Source of the DNA: Rariglobus sp.
GTDB lineage: Bacteria; Verrucomicrobiota; Verrucomicrobiia; Opitutales; Opitutaceae
Length of the DNA stretch: 64,000 nucleotides
Direction of reading: 5' to 3'
Assembly (NCBI GenBank): GCA_029266495.1
Contig: JAQSWS010000027.1
Span: 1-64,000 of the forward strand
The notes beneath the pieces were generated by a model. It was not told the DNA's origin. It worked only from the letters and a program-made list of their open reading frames with translations, and searched no databases. Below, in pieces: positions 46,099 to 54,556 of this stretch (positions are counted from its first letter, which is position 1; each line of letters starts with the position of its first letter). The position numbers were made by a program, and so were the translations under genes.

Positions 46099-46850
46099 GT
46101 TTGTTTCGCCAGCTCTGGCTTCCCGTCGCCTATTATCTGTCGTGGATCTTGTTCGGTCTCGGCGGGCTCGTCCTCAATTTCGCCTGCATCCCCCTGTTGC
46201 TGCTTCCCCACCGCGAACGCCATGGACCGCGCGTCCGCGCCGTCACCCGGTGGATGTTCAATTTCTGGCTGCGCTGGATGCATGCCTCCGGCGTCGTGCG
46301 CGTCACATGGAACGGTTTCGATCGTCCGCTGCCCACGGGCGTCATCTATGTTGCCAACCACCCGTGCCTGGTGGATGCGCCGTTTCTCTTTGCACGGCTG
46401 CCGGACACCGTGTGCATCTTTAAACCTGCGCTGCTTCGCAATCCGTTCATTGCCCCCACCGCCCTCCTCTGCGGCTACGTATCCGCCGGTGAAAACGGCA
46501 TCGATCTGATCCGCAACTCGGTCGAGCGCCTCGCGGCCGGACAATCCCTGCTCATTTTTCCCGAAGGCACCCGCACCGCCTCCGGCAGGACCCTCAATCC
46601 CCTCAAGCCGGGCTTCGCGCTCATCGCCCGCCGGTCCGGCTGCCCCGTGCAGCTGATCCGCGTTCGCTCCAGCCCCCTGCTCGCCCGTAAATCCTGCCCG
46701 TGGTGGCGCGTCCCGCCCCTGCCCGGCTGCGTTGAGTTCACACTCGACGAATTCATTTTCCCCGGAGAAATCGATTCCCCCGCCTCGTTCTCCGAACGCA
46801 TCGCCGCGCATTTCCAGGAAAAACTGCCCCTTGTATCCGATTGCGCATGA
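46092..46850 (+). CDS. PlsC-like 1-acyl-glycerol-3-phosphate-type acyltransferase
   Basis: 252 residues with two N-terminal hydrophobic segments (LPVAYYLSWILFGLGGLVLN). Catalytic NHPCLVD (His90, Asp95) is the HX4D motif; FPEGTR (about 157) is motif III. Transfers an acyl group to a phosphoglycerol or related acceptor. Two acyltransferases in tandem suggest a two-chain lipid product. It overlaps both neighbours by 4-7 nt. Confidence 0.85.
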   Translation: MLSLFRQLWLPVAYYLSWILFGLGGLVLNFACIPLLLLPHRERHGPRVRAVTRWMFNFWLRWMHASGVVRVTWNGFDRPLPTGVIYVANHPCLVDAPFLFARLPDTVCIFKPALLRNPFIAPTALLCGYVSAGENGIDLIRNSVERLAAGQSLLIFPEGTRTASGRTLNPLKPGFALIARRSGCPVQLIRVRSSPLLARKSCPWWRVPPLPGCVEFTLDEFIFPGEIDSPASFSERIAAHFQEKLPLVSDCA

Positions 46851-47674
46851 CGCCTTCGTCCACCCACCTCGTCCTCATCCCGAGCTACAACACCGGCGCC
46901 CTGCTCCTCCCCACGGTCGAAGAGGCGCTCCGCCACTGGCAACCCGTGTGGGTCGTGATCGACGGCAGCACCGACGCGAGCGCACCAAGCCTCGTTGCCC
47001 TCGCCGCCCGTGAACCCGCGCTTCGCGTCCTCCACCGTCCGCGCAATGGCGGCAAAGGCGCCGCCGTTCTCACCGGCGTCGAGGCCGCCCTCGCCGCCGG
47101 CTTCACCCATGTCCTCACGATGGACTCCGACGGACAACATCCCGCAAGTCACATCGCGCCTTTCATGGACGTCTCGCAAAGCGATCCCGCCGCGCTCGTG
47201 CTGGGGCTTCCCGTCTTCGGACCCGAAGCCCCGTTCGAACGGCTTCAAGGCCGCAAGCTCAGCGTCGCCCTCGCGCATTTTCAAACGTTCAGCCGCGCCA
47301 TCGGCGACCCGCTCTTCGGCTTCCGCGTGTATCCGGCGGCACCGCTGCGTGCCGCGCTCCTGCAAACCAGCGCCGCCCGCGGCTTCGACTTCGATCCCGA
47401 GATCGCCGTGCGCATGGTCTGGGGCGGCGTGCCCACCCTCAACATCCCCGCACCCTGCCGTTATCTCTCCAAGGCCGACGGAGGCGTCTCTCATTTCAAC
47501 TATCTGCGCGACAACCTGAAGATGATCTGGCTGCACACGCGCCTCATCAGCCAGCTGTTACTTTGGCGCTGGCCTGCTGTCTTGAGGATTCGAACGAAAA
47601 CAAATCGCCAACAATGCGCCGGGATTGGCGCGCCAGCCCAGGAGTCGGCAAAGGAGTTTACCACGAGTAAATGA
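46847..47674 (+). CDS. Glycosyltransferase family 2
   Basis: 275 residues. GT-A fold: HLVLIPSYNTGALLLPTVEE, VWVVIDGSTDASAP, RPRNGGKGAAVLTGVEAAL, and the DxD-like metal site in VLTMDSDGQHPASHI. It probably transfers a sugar to the lipid-linked pigment. The C-terminal 40 residues are Lys/Arg rich and of uncertain frame. ATG 46847 overlaps the previous stop (ATGA); the TTG at 46841 is not preferred. A 99-bp gap follows with no feature seen. Confidence 0.82.
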   Translation: MTPSSTHLVLIPSYNTGALLLPTVEEALRHWQPVWVVIDGSTDASAPSLVALAAREPALRVLHRPRNGGKGAAVLTGVEAALAAGFTHVLTMDSDGQHPASHIAPFMDVSQSDPAALVLGLPVFGPEAPFERLQGRKLSVALAHFQTFSRAIGDPLFGFRVYPAAPLRAALLQTSAARGFDFDPEIAVRMVWGGVPTLNIPAPCRYLSKADGGVSHFNYLRDNLKMIWLHTRLISQLLLWRWPAVLRIRTKTNRQQCAGIGAPAQESAKEFTTSK

Positions 47675-47773
47675 CCGACGACGACGACGCCGCCGGATCA
47701 TGCTTCAAGACCAAGCAGAATTGATGATCTATTTTCGACCAAGTCCCCTTGTGTTCGCAGTCCCCCGCGCCTC

Positions 47774-48385
47774 ATGACCTTTCGCCTTTTCGTTTTTCTT
47801 CTGCTCGCGATCCCCGCGTTCGCCGAACCTTACGCCGCCGAACTCTCCGACACCTGGCGTGCGCGCCTCGTCGAACTCACAAAGCCGCGGACGATCACCG
47901 CCACGTTCAGCGAAAGCCGCCACACTCCGCTCAAACGCGTTCCTGTCGTTGTCACCGGCACGGTCCGCATTTATCGCGAACGCGGCCTCAGCCTCTCCTA
48001 TGACCAGAAGCACGCGCCCCTCATCATTCTCGATGACCGCGGGCTCCTCCTCCGCCATCCCGACGGACGCGAGCAATCCGCACCTCCCGAAGCCGAAAAC
48101 GACCTGCGCCTCCTCCATGCCTTGTTCGCGTTCGACCTGGTCACCTTGGAAAAATCCTACGCGCTCGTCGCGTCGGACTCTCCCGACGGCGCCTGGACGC
48201 TCACCTTCACCCGGCGTCCCGATTCAAACGCCGGCTACCGCGAACTCATTCTTTCAGGCAACGCCGCCCACCTTGCTGCGATCACTCTCGCAAAAACCCC
48301 GAATCTAAAAACCGCGATCACCCTCGCTTCGCCGCAGCTCAACTCCGTGTTCAACTCCGACGAGCTCGCCCGTTATTTCCGTTAA
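47774..48385 (+). CDS. LolA-like outer-membrane lipoprotein carrier
   Basis: 203 residues with a signal peptide (MTFRLFVFLLLAIPAFAEPY, cleavage after FAE or AFA). The LolA-like start TKPRTITATFSESRHTPLKR, then GTVRIYRERGLSLSYDQ, LLRHPDG and YRELILSGNA fit an open-barrel lipid carrier. LolA-like proteins occur in aryl polyene clusters, presumably moving the pigment lipid across the periplasm. It is 2 nt before the MMPL exporter gene. Confidence 0.8.
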   Translation: MTFRLFVFLLLAIPAFAEPYAAELSDTWRARLVELTKPRTITATFSESRHTPLKRVPVVVTGTVRIYRERGLSLSYDQKHAPLIILDDRGLLLRHPDGREQSAPPEAENDLRLLHALFAFDLVTLEKSYALVASDSPDGAWTLTFTRRPDSNAGYRELILSGNAAHLAAITLAKTPNLKTAITLASPQLNSVFNSDELARYFR

Positions 48386-48387
48386 GC

Positions 48388-50694
48388 GTGCCTGGTTCCA
48401 AACACTACACCTTGGTCGCCCTCTTTGCGTTCGTCGCTCTATGCGGCGCATGGCTGCTTTCGCTCGACCCCCGCGAACACTTCACGACTGACGTCACCGA
48501 ACTCCTCCCGGCCAACGAACGCGACCCCGAGGCCCGCCTCGCGCTCTCCCTCGTTCATGACCGCCAGAGCCGGGTCGTGCTGGTCGCGTTGGACGCTCCC
48601 GCCGGCACTTCCGCCGCTGCGCTCGCCAGCGCTGCGCGCACCCACGCCGACACGCTCCTCGCCTCCCGCGCCTTTGTCACCGCCCACCCGCTCGCCGACC
48701 AAACCTGGCAACACACACTCGGACGTCTGTTGCACGCCCGCCGCTTCGATCTCCTCCTGCCCGGCTGGCTCACCACCCAGCGCGATGCCTACGCCGCGGA
48801 CAACACTACGGTCCCCTTTCCCGACTGGCTTGCGGCACGCGCCACCGCCGCCCTGGACGCCCACCTCGCCTCGCCCGCCGCCGCCGCCACGACCGAGCTC
48901 GTCGCTTCCGATCCCCTGCTTCTGCTCGTCGCACTGGCCGACCAAAGCGCCTCGCTTGCCGCCGCTCCGGCTGCATCGCCCACACGCGCTCTCGTCTGGG
49001 CCGAGACCCGCGAGGGTCCCCTCACGGAAGCCGGCCAGCAACCCGTCTTCGACGCCCTCGCCGCCGCCGAGACCGCCGCCCGCGCCCATGTTCCCGAACT
49101 CGTCGCACATTTCACCGGCGTCGCCCGTTTCGCCGCCGCCGCGAAGGCCTCCACGCGCAGCGAGATCACCCGCCTTAATACCATCGCCATCGCCTGCGTC
49201 CTGGCTCTGACCGCCCTTTTTCTTCGCCGCTTTTACTCCCTCCTTCACCTGCTACCTGTCATCTTGATCGCCACGCTCGGGGCCACGGCAATCACCACGC
49301 TCGTCTTCCCGCGCGTGCACGTGCTCGTCTTCGTGCTGGGTTCTCTCCTCTCCGGCGTGGCCGTGGATTACGCCTTTCAACTCGTCCTCGCCCGCCGCGA
49401 AAACGAACCCTATCCCGCGCGCCTCCGGCGCCTTGCCCTCCCGCTCCTTGGCGGTGCCGGCACCACCTTCGCCGGTTTTCTCGTCCTCAGCGTTTCCGAA
49501 CTCCCGCTCGTGCGTCAACTCGGCGTCTACGTCGCCGCCGGCATCGTCTGCGGCCTGGTCGCCACGGTCCTTTATTTTTCCCTCTTTCCCCGCCTCGACT
49601 TCGCCCCGCGCCACCCGTCCCTCCGTTTCGCGTTGCCGAACCGCATCCGTCTTCCGCTGCTGGTCGTGCTCACCGCCCTTTCTGTTTTCGGCCTTTCCCG
49701 GCTCCACTGGCACGACGACCTTCGCAACCTCGAATATCCCTCGCCCGCGCTTCGCGCCGAGGATGCCGCCCTTCGCACCGCCTTCGGGCAAACCGACGCC
49801 GGCGCCACACTTCTCACCCGCGGCGCCACCTACGCCGAGGCCCGCTCCCGCTGGCAACAACTCTCCGCCGGCGCCCCCGCCAATGCTCCTCTTTCCAGTA
49901 TAGCCTCGTTGCTTCCCGTCCCCGAGGATTACCGCGCCGCCACCACACCTGAAACTCGGGCGCAACTCGCCGCCTTCCTCCCGTCCTTCCTCGCCGCCGC
50001 CAAAGCCGCCGGTTTCGAAGCCGAGGCCTTCGCTCCTTTCCAACGCGACTTCACCGCTTACCTCAACGCCCCGTCGCCCGGCTATGAACCCCTCCTTCGC
50101 GACACCCTCGCCAGCCTTCCCGGCCCGCTCGCCTTGCTCGCCCATTCAGACGAGGAGGGCGTCTGGTTTCTCTCCACCGCACCGCGAGCCTTCGCGATTC
50201 CCTCCGCTGCCGAAGGCACCTTGTCCCTCTCGGGCATCGAGGGACTCAACCATCTCTTCTCCCGCTATCGCGCCGCCACCGCCCGCTTGAGCCTGGTGGG
50301 CATCCTCGCGCTCGTCGTCATCTCCTGCGCCTTGCACGGCCCGCGCCTTGGTCTGCGCACCGCCGCGCTGCCCCTGCTCGCCACCGGACTTGCCTTCGGT
50401 GTCCTCGCTTTGCGCGGCGAAACGTTTGGCCTCTTCCATCTGCTCGGCGCACTCCTCGGCGTCTGCCTCGCCGACGACTACGCTCACTTCGCCCACATCG
50501 ACGATCCCGCCCACCCGCAAGCCCGCACCGCCATCCGTCTTTCCGGCCTGACCACCGCCGCCTCGTTTGCCGTGCTCATGACCAGCGAAATCCCCGCCGT
50601 TACCGCCCTCGGCGCCACGGTCACCCTCATCGTTGTGTTCGCCCTCGTCTTTGTGGAAACCGACCTCTTCTCGCTCCACGGCCATCATGCCTGA
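48388..50694 (+). CDS. MMPL-family (RND) exporter
   Basis: 768 residues, GTG start. Two repeated membrane halves, each with a first helix, a large periplasmic loop and about five further helices: YTLVALFAFVALCGAWLL, LNTIAIACVLALTALFL, then in the second half IRLPLLVVLTALSVFGL and LVGILALVVISCALHG. Residues like GVAVDYAFQLVLARR and CLADDYAHFAH lie in the helices used for proton relay. MMPL proteins export lipids. It should extract the finished lipid and hand it to the LolA-like protein. Confidence 0.88.
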   Translation: MPGSKHYTLVALFAFVALCGAWLLSLDPREHFTTDVTELLPANERDPEARLALSLVHDRQSRVVLVALDAPAGTSAAALASAARTHADTLLASRAFVTAHPLADQTWQHTLGRLLHARRFDLLLPGWLTTQRDAYAADNTTVPFPDWLAARATAALDAHLASPAAAATTELVASDPLLLLVALADQSASLAAAPAASPTRALVWAETREGPLTEAGQQPVFDALAAAETAARAHVPELVAHFTGVARFAAAAKASTRSEITRLNTIAIACVLALTALFLRRFYSLLHLLPVILIATLGATAITTLVFPRVHVLVFVLGSLLSGVAVDYAFQLVLARRENEPYPARLRRLALPLLGGAGTTFAGFLVLSVSELPLVRQLGVYVAAGIVCGLVATVLYFSLFPRLDFAPRHPSLRFALPNRIRLPLLVVLTALSVFGLSRLHWHDDLRNLEYPSPALRAEDAALRTAFGQTDAGATLLTRGATYAEARSRWQQLSAGAPANAPLSSIASLLPVPEDYRAATTPETRAQLAAFLPSFLAAAKAAGFEAEAFAPFQRDFTAYLNAPSPGYEPLLRDTLASLPGPLALLAHSDEEGVWFLSTAPRAFAIPSAAEGTLSLSGIEGLNHLFSRYRAATARLSLVGILALVVISCALHGPRLGLRTAALPLLATGLAFGVLALRGETFGLFHLLGALLGVCLADDYAHFAHIDDPAHPQARTAIRLSGLTTAASFAVLMTSEIPAVTALGATVTLIVVFALVFVETDLFSLHGHHA

Positions 50695-52045
50695 CGTCCT
50701 CGCCCAGTGGACGCGCCTCGTCCGTCAGAACCCCGCCGCCATCGCGCTCACCGAGTCCGTCACGGATCGGACCTGGACGCGTGCCGGACTCGACGCCGAA
50801 GCCCTCGCCTGGCCCGAAAACCTCTCCGGTCAACGGGTCACCTTTGCCCTTCCCAACGGCGCCCGCTGGTTCGCTGTATTCATCGGCTTGTTACGCGCCG
50901 GCGCCGTTCCCGTCCCCCTTGACCCCGCCGAACCCGCCGCCTCCCAACTCCAGCTCGCCGCCTCCGCCGGCGCCTCCTTCGCCTGGATCGACGGCCGCCT
51001 GTCCCCGATCCAGTGTCACCTATTAGGTGACACTTCCTTCGGGCCCCTTCCCAATAGTCCCGGGAAAAAGCGTCACCTAATAGGTGACACCGGGTCGAAG
51101 ATGTGCCTCGTCAAACTCACCTCGGGCAGCACTGGAAAACCCCGTGCGCTCGCGTTCACCGCCGCGCAGATGATCGCCGACGGACGCCAGGTGTGCACCA
51201 GCATGGGCATCACACCCGACGACGTAAACTTTGCGGTCATCCCGTTCGGCCACTCCTACGGACTCGGCAATCTCGTGATGCCGCTCCTCCTTCAAGGCAC
51301 CGCGATCGCCTGTTCCGGCGTGCCGCTGCCCCACGTGCTCGCCGCGGACATCGCCCGCTGGCGACCCACCGTGTTCCCAGCCGTGCCCGCGTTGCTGCGC
51401 GTCCTTGCACAGGCTGACCTGCCCGCCGACGCGCTCTCCAGCCTCCGCACCGTGATCTCCGCCGGCACCCCGCTGCCTGCCGAAGTCGCCCAGGCCTTTT
51501 TCAAAAAATTCAACCTGCGCCCGCACAGCTTCTACGGGTCCAGCGAAACAGGCGGCATCACCTACGACCGCACCGGCGAAGCCACGCTCGCGGGACGCAG
51601 CGTCGGCACTCCGCTTGAAGGTGTCATGCTCACGCCTGTTCGCGGCGGACGCATCCGCGTCGCCAGCGCCGCCGTTCACGGCCGCGGCACGTTCATCCCC
51701 GCCGACCGCGTCGCTTTCAATGAACACGGCGAACTCGTGCTCCAGGGCCGCGCCGGCCGACTCGTGAAAATCGCCGGGCGCCGCCTCGACCTCGGCGACC
51801 TCGAACGCGTGTTGCGTGCCCTGCCCGATGTGCGGGACGCGTTCGTCTCGCTTCACCCGCAAAATCCCGACGAACTCGCCACCGTGCTCGCCACCTCGCT
51901 CGACACGGCCTCCGTCCGCGCCTTGCTCCGTCGTGAACTCGCCACGTGGAAAGTCCCCCGTCGCATCGTGGCCGTCACGGAGTTTCCGCTGACCGCCCGC
52001 GGCAAGCCCGACACCCGCGCGTTGCAAGCGCTGCTCACCCGCTGA
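50687..52045 (+). CDS. AMP-forming acyl/aryl-acid ligase with palindromic insertion
   Basis: 452 residues. The P-loop LTSGSTGKPRAL (about 144-155) is followed by FGHSYGLGNLVMPLL, FYGSSETGGITY, and, near the end, GRAGRLVKIAGRRLDL and a C-terminal RGKPD catalytic-Lys segment. It adenylates an acid for loading onto CoA or ACP. With the chorismatase nearby, the substrate is probably 3- or 4-hydroxybenzoate. Residues about 109-137 (HLLGDTSFG, HLIGDTG) are encoded by paired palindromes at 51012-51090 and have no counterpart in the family. Both A3 and later motifs are intact. Confidence 0.87.
   Translation: MPDVLAQWTRLVRQNPAAIALTESVTDRTWTRAGLDAEALAWPENLSGQRVTFALPNGARWFAVFIGLLRAGAVPVPLDPAEPAASQLQLAASAGASFAWIDGRLSPIQCHLLGDTSFGPLPNSPGKKRHLIGDTGSKMCLVKLTSGSTGKPRALAFTAAQMIADGRQVCTSMGITPDDVNFAVIPFGHSYGLGNLVMPLLLQGTAIACSGVPLPHVLAADIARWRPTVFPAVPALLRVLAQADLPADALSSLRTVISAGTPLPAEVAQAFFKKFNLRPHSFYGSSETGGITYDRTGEATLAGRSVGTPLEGVMLTPVRGGRIRVASAAVHGRGTFIPADRVAFNEHGELVLQGRAGRLVKIAGRRLDLGDLERVLRALPDVRDAFVSLHPQNPDELATVLATSLDTASVRALLRRELATWKVPRRIVAVTEFPLTARGKPDTRALQALLTR
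51012..51090. repeat. Paired palindromic elements within AMP-ligase gene
   Basis: A 23-nt perfect palindrome at 51012-51034 (core TCACCTATTAGGTGA) and a second at 51072-51088, GTCACCTAATAGGTGAC, form exact 19-bp inverted copies (51013-51031 and 51072-51090), about 40 nt apart. Both lie in-frame in the coding sequence. The core matches the mnmA insertion. Confidence 0.9.
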
Positions 52046-52048
52046 TCC

Positions 52049-52705
52049 ATGCGCGCCGCTCACGACACTCCGTCCCTCCGCACGCGCATCGTCAGCCATG
52101 TGTGGCTCAAGGCCCTCGTCACACCGCTCTTCATGGTGGTGTTCTTCATCATCTATTTTGCGGTGCTGCGGCACCCGGGTTCAACGCCGGTGGAGATTCC
52201 TCGCACCGCGCTGGATCACTGGATCAGTTTTCAACCGCTCGCACTCATTCCCTACGCCTCGCTCTGGCTTTACGTGATCCTGCCGACGGCGCTGATGGTG
52301 AGCTTCCGCGAGTTGATCGGTTATACGATCGGAGCAGCCGCCCTCAGCGCGACCGGTCTGGTCATCTTCTATGTGTGGCCAACGATCACACCGCCCGCCG
52401 ATATCGATTGGACGGCCCATCCCAGCATCCAGTTTCTCAAAAACATGGACGCCTCCGGCAACGCCTGCCCGTCCCTCCATGTCGCCTTCGCCGTTTTTAC
52501 CGCGGTCTGGCTCGGCCGTATGTTGCGCCGCCTGGGTGCGGGCCGGTCCCTTCATGTGCTCAACGTGATCTGGGCCGTCGCGATCCTTTACTCCACCCTG
52601 GCCACCCGTCAGCACGTCGCCATTGACATGATCGCAGGCACGTTCCTCGGTGGATTCGCGGCCTGGCTCAACCTGCGGCTCTGCCCGGAGCCGGTCGAAT
52701 CCTGA
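52049..52705 (+). CDS. PAP2-superfamily membrane phosphatase
   Basis: 218 residues with about five membrane helices. The PAP2 signatures are GNACPSLHVAFAVFTAVWLG (motif with His) and YSTLATRQHVAIDMIAG (catalytic His, Asp). It hydrolyses lipid phosphates on the outer face of the inner membrane, perhaps the phosphate of the polyene-lipid intermediate. The start lies 3 nt past the ligase stop, and the gene shares one base with the next start. Confidence 0.85.
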   Translation: MRAAHDTPSLRTRIVSHVWLKALVTPLFMVVFFIIYFAVLRHPGSTPVEIPRTALDHWISFQPLALIPYASLWLYVILPTALMVSFRELIGYTIGAAALSATGLVIFYVWPTITPPADIDWTAHPSIQFLKNMDASGNACPSLHVAFAVFTAVWLGRMLRRLGAGRSLHVLNVIWAVAILYSTLATRQHVAIDMIAGTFLGGFAAWLNLRLCPEPVES

Positions 52706-53469
52706 TGCGTTTTTCGCTTGTTCACATCGCCTTCATCAAGCTCGCCGGCGCCGTGCTCGCGGCCACCGGATTTTCGTGGACGTGGGCCTTCGTGCTTTTT
52801 TTCGCCCCCGATCTTTGGGTGCTCTATCATGTGTTTATGCCAGGTGCGTCGGGCATCGTGCGCACGTTCACCCGGTTTCAAACCGCCCACCCCGAGGTCT
52901 GGCTCACGATTGACGATGGCCCCGACGAACAGGACACCCCGCGCATTCTCGATTTGCTCGACCGCCACCGGGCAAAGGCCACGTTTTTTCTCATCGGTGA
53001 GCGCGCCGCGCGCCGTCCCGATCTCGTTGCCGAGATCGCCCGCCGTGGTCACGAAATCGGGCACCACACCCATACGCATTGCGGCGCGACGTTCTGGTGT
53101 GCGGCACCCGGCCGGATCCACCAGGAACTCGACTCCTCATTTCCTACGCTGACACCGCCGGGCGGTCCGCGTCCGCACCGTTTCCGCGCTCCCGTCGGCA
53201 TCAAAAATCTATTTCTCGCGAAAGCGCTCGCCCGCCGAAGCCTCCTCTGCACCGGCTGGTCGGTTCGCAGCTTCGATTCGTTTTCCCACAATCCGGAAAA
53301 AGTCGCCAGGCGCGTCCTCCGTCAGGTGCGCCCCGGAGCCATCGTGCTGCTGCACGAAGGACCCTCGTTGCACCCGCACGTGCGCGTGACCGCCATCGCC
53401 CGGGTGCTCGAAGGCCTGGATACCCGCGGCCTCCGTTGCGTCATCCCGACCGACATGCAACTCCACTGA
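52705..53469 (+). CDS. NodB-type polysaccharide deacetylase
   Basis: 254 residues with one or two N-terminal hydrophobic helices. Catalytic and metal residues are visible: WLTIDDGPDEQDTPRIL (Asp pair), GHEIGHHTHTH (metal His), RFRAPVGIKN and VLLHEGPSLHPH. It removes N-acetyl groups from a sugar, perhaps the sugar attached by the glycosyltransferase, on the outer face of the inner membrane. The final gene of the cluster; it abuts the convergent chorismatase gene without spacer. Confidence 0.87.
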   Translation: MRFSLVHIAFIKLAGAVLAATGFSWTWAFVLFFAPDLWVLYHVFMPGASGIVRTFTRFQTAHPEVWLTIDDGPDEQDTPRILDLLDRHRAKATFFLIGERAARRPDLVAEIARRGHEIGHHTHTHCGATFWCAAPGRIHQELDSSFPTLTPPGGPRPHRFRAPVGIKNLFLAKALARRSLLCTGWSVRSFDSFSHNPEKVARRVLRQVRPGAIVLLHEGPSLHPHVRVTAIARVLEGLDTRGLRCVIPTDMQLH

Positions 53470-54411
53470 TCAAACGTCCGCCGTCAGCGTTGCCTCGATC
53501 TCAATCAGCAAGGCCGATCGACAGATGTCGGAACGCAACCACGTCACGTGATCCGTCGGCCTGAACAATGCCTGGTCAAACGCTTTTTTCACCGCGTCAT
53601 AATCGGCCGCGTGGCGCAGATAGACTTTGAAGTGCCGCTGCCATCCCGCCGCCGGGCCTTCGCCCAGCCGGTCACCCAGGTCACAAACGCGGGAAATGAT
53701 TCGCAGGTTATCGAGCGTGCAGGCGATCTGCCCTTCCAGATCACCCACGGCGACCGTCGCATGTCCTTTGATCGCCGCGGTCCCCGAAATAAAAACATGG
53801 CGTCTCCCGGCCGCTTCCACCCGGGTCGCGCGTGAAAAACTCGGCGGACGCGGGCCGTGCTCCGGCGGATACGCATAGGCGGGCACCTGCTCGGGATTCT
53901 CAATGTGCTCGGGTTCGCCGGGTGTCGCCGCAAACACCACCACGAGCCGCCCGTCCACGCCACCCACGGCGGACGCCGCCGGCAAATGCTGTTCGTAACC
54001 CCCGCCCAGCCGCTCCTCGAAGGCGAGCGAGCGTCCGCGGCAAAATGCCCGGTAGTTCTCAAGGCCGCTCGCGTCCGGCTCATTGATCCGCGGCACATAG
54101 TTCCAGACGCGCGCCAGCCTGCGTCCGCCGATCAAGGCAAGCAGCCGCCGGTAAAGCCGGTGCGCCTGGCCCCCCAGGTCGACTTCGGCGACCTCGTCGA
54201 TCGCCCCGACCAGAAGCCCGTCACGCTCGAACAAACGCCATCCATCGTTCGGGGAAACCTCCCTCAATCCGTGAAAAATCGTCTCGGCCGTCGCCCCGCC
54301 CAAGACCTGCAAGGGAACATTAAACGCATCCGTGGCGTCCATGTCCGAACCAAACCGCACGACGAAATCGGTGGACGGGGACCGGTTGAGCGAAGGGGTG
54401 ACGGATAACAT
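53470..54411 (-). CDS. Chorismatase (FkbO/XanB2-like), RidA-related
   Basis: 313 residues from the ATG at 54409-54411. The N-terminal part contains ARVWNYVPRINEPDASGLENYRAFC, and the C-terminal RidA-like domain has FSRATRVEAAGRRHVFISGTA, KGHATVAVGDLEGQIACTLDN and LLIEIEATLTADV with the terminal Glu of the active site. This is the pattern of chorismatases such as XanB2 that make 3- and 4-hydroxybenzoate for xanthomonadin. It should supply the aryl starter for the polyene. A different member making a dihydro-dihydroxybenzoate is possible. Confidence 0.85.
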   Translation of the reverse strand: MLSVTPSLNRSPSTDFVVRFGSDMDATDAFNVPLQVLGGATAETIFHGLREVSPNDGWRLFERDGLLVGAIDEVAEVDLGGQAHRLYRRLLALIGGRRLARVWNYVPRINEPDASGLENYRAFCRGRSLAFEERLGGGYEQHLPAASAVGGVDGRLVVVFAATPGEPEHIENPEQVPAYAYPPEHGPRPPSFSRATRVEAAGRRHVFISGTAAIKGHATVAVGDLEGQIACTLDNLRIISRVCDLGDRLGEGPAAGWQRHFKVYLRHAADYDAVKKAFDQALFRPTDHVTWLRSDICRSALLIEIEATLTADV

Positions 54412-54510
54412 TACGAGAACGGACAACACGAAGGCCCTCCTGGTTCATCAAGGCAAATTATCCCCTTCCGGGTTTCACCCCGTTTTGCACCTGCGCCAGG
54501 TATTCTCATT

Positions 54511-54547
54511 GCTCCCTCCTCTCCGCTCCCTCCGACTCCGCGCTTCA
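54511..54547. repeat. Pyrimidine-rich tandem repeat before antiporter gene
   Basis: GCTCCCTCC recurs at 54511 and 54525 with a 14-nt period, inside a CTCC-rich leader ending about 10 nt from the antiporter start. Similar in position to the other repeat leaders. Confidence 0.5.
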
Positions 54548-54556
54548 CTCTAACGC

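Noticed and set aside
46475-47536. A 353-residue minus-strand frame opposite the acyltransferase and glycosyltransferase
   Set aside because: Shadow frame; crosses two well-supported plus-strand genes.
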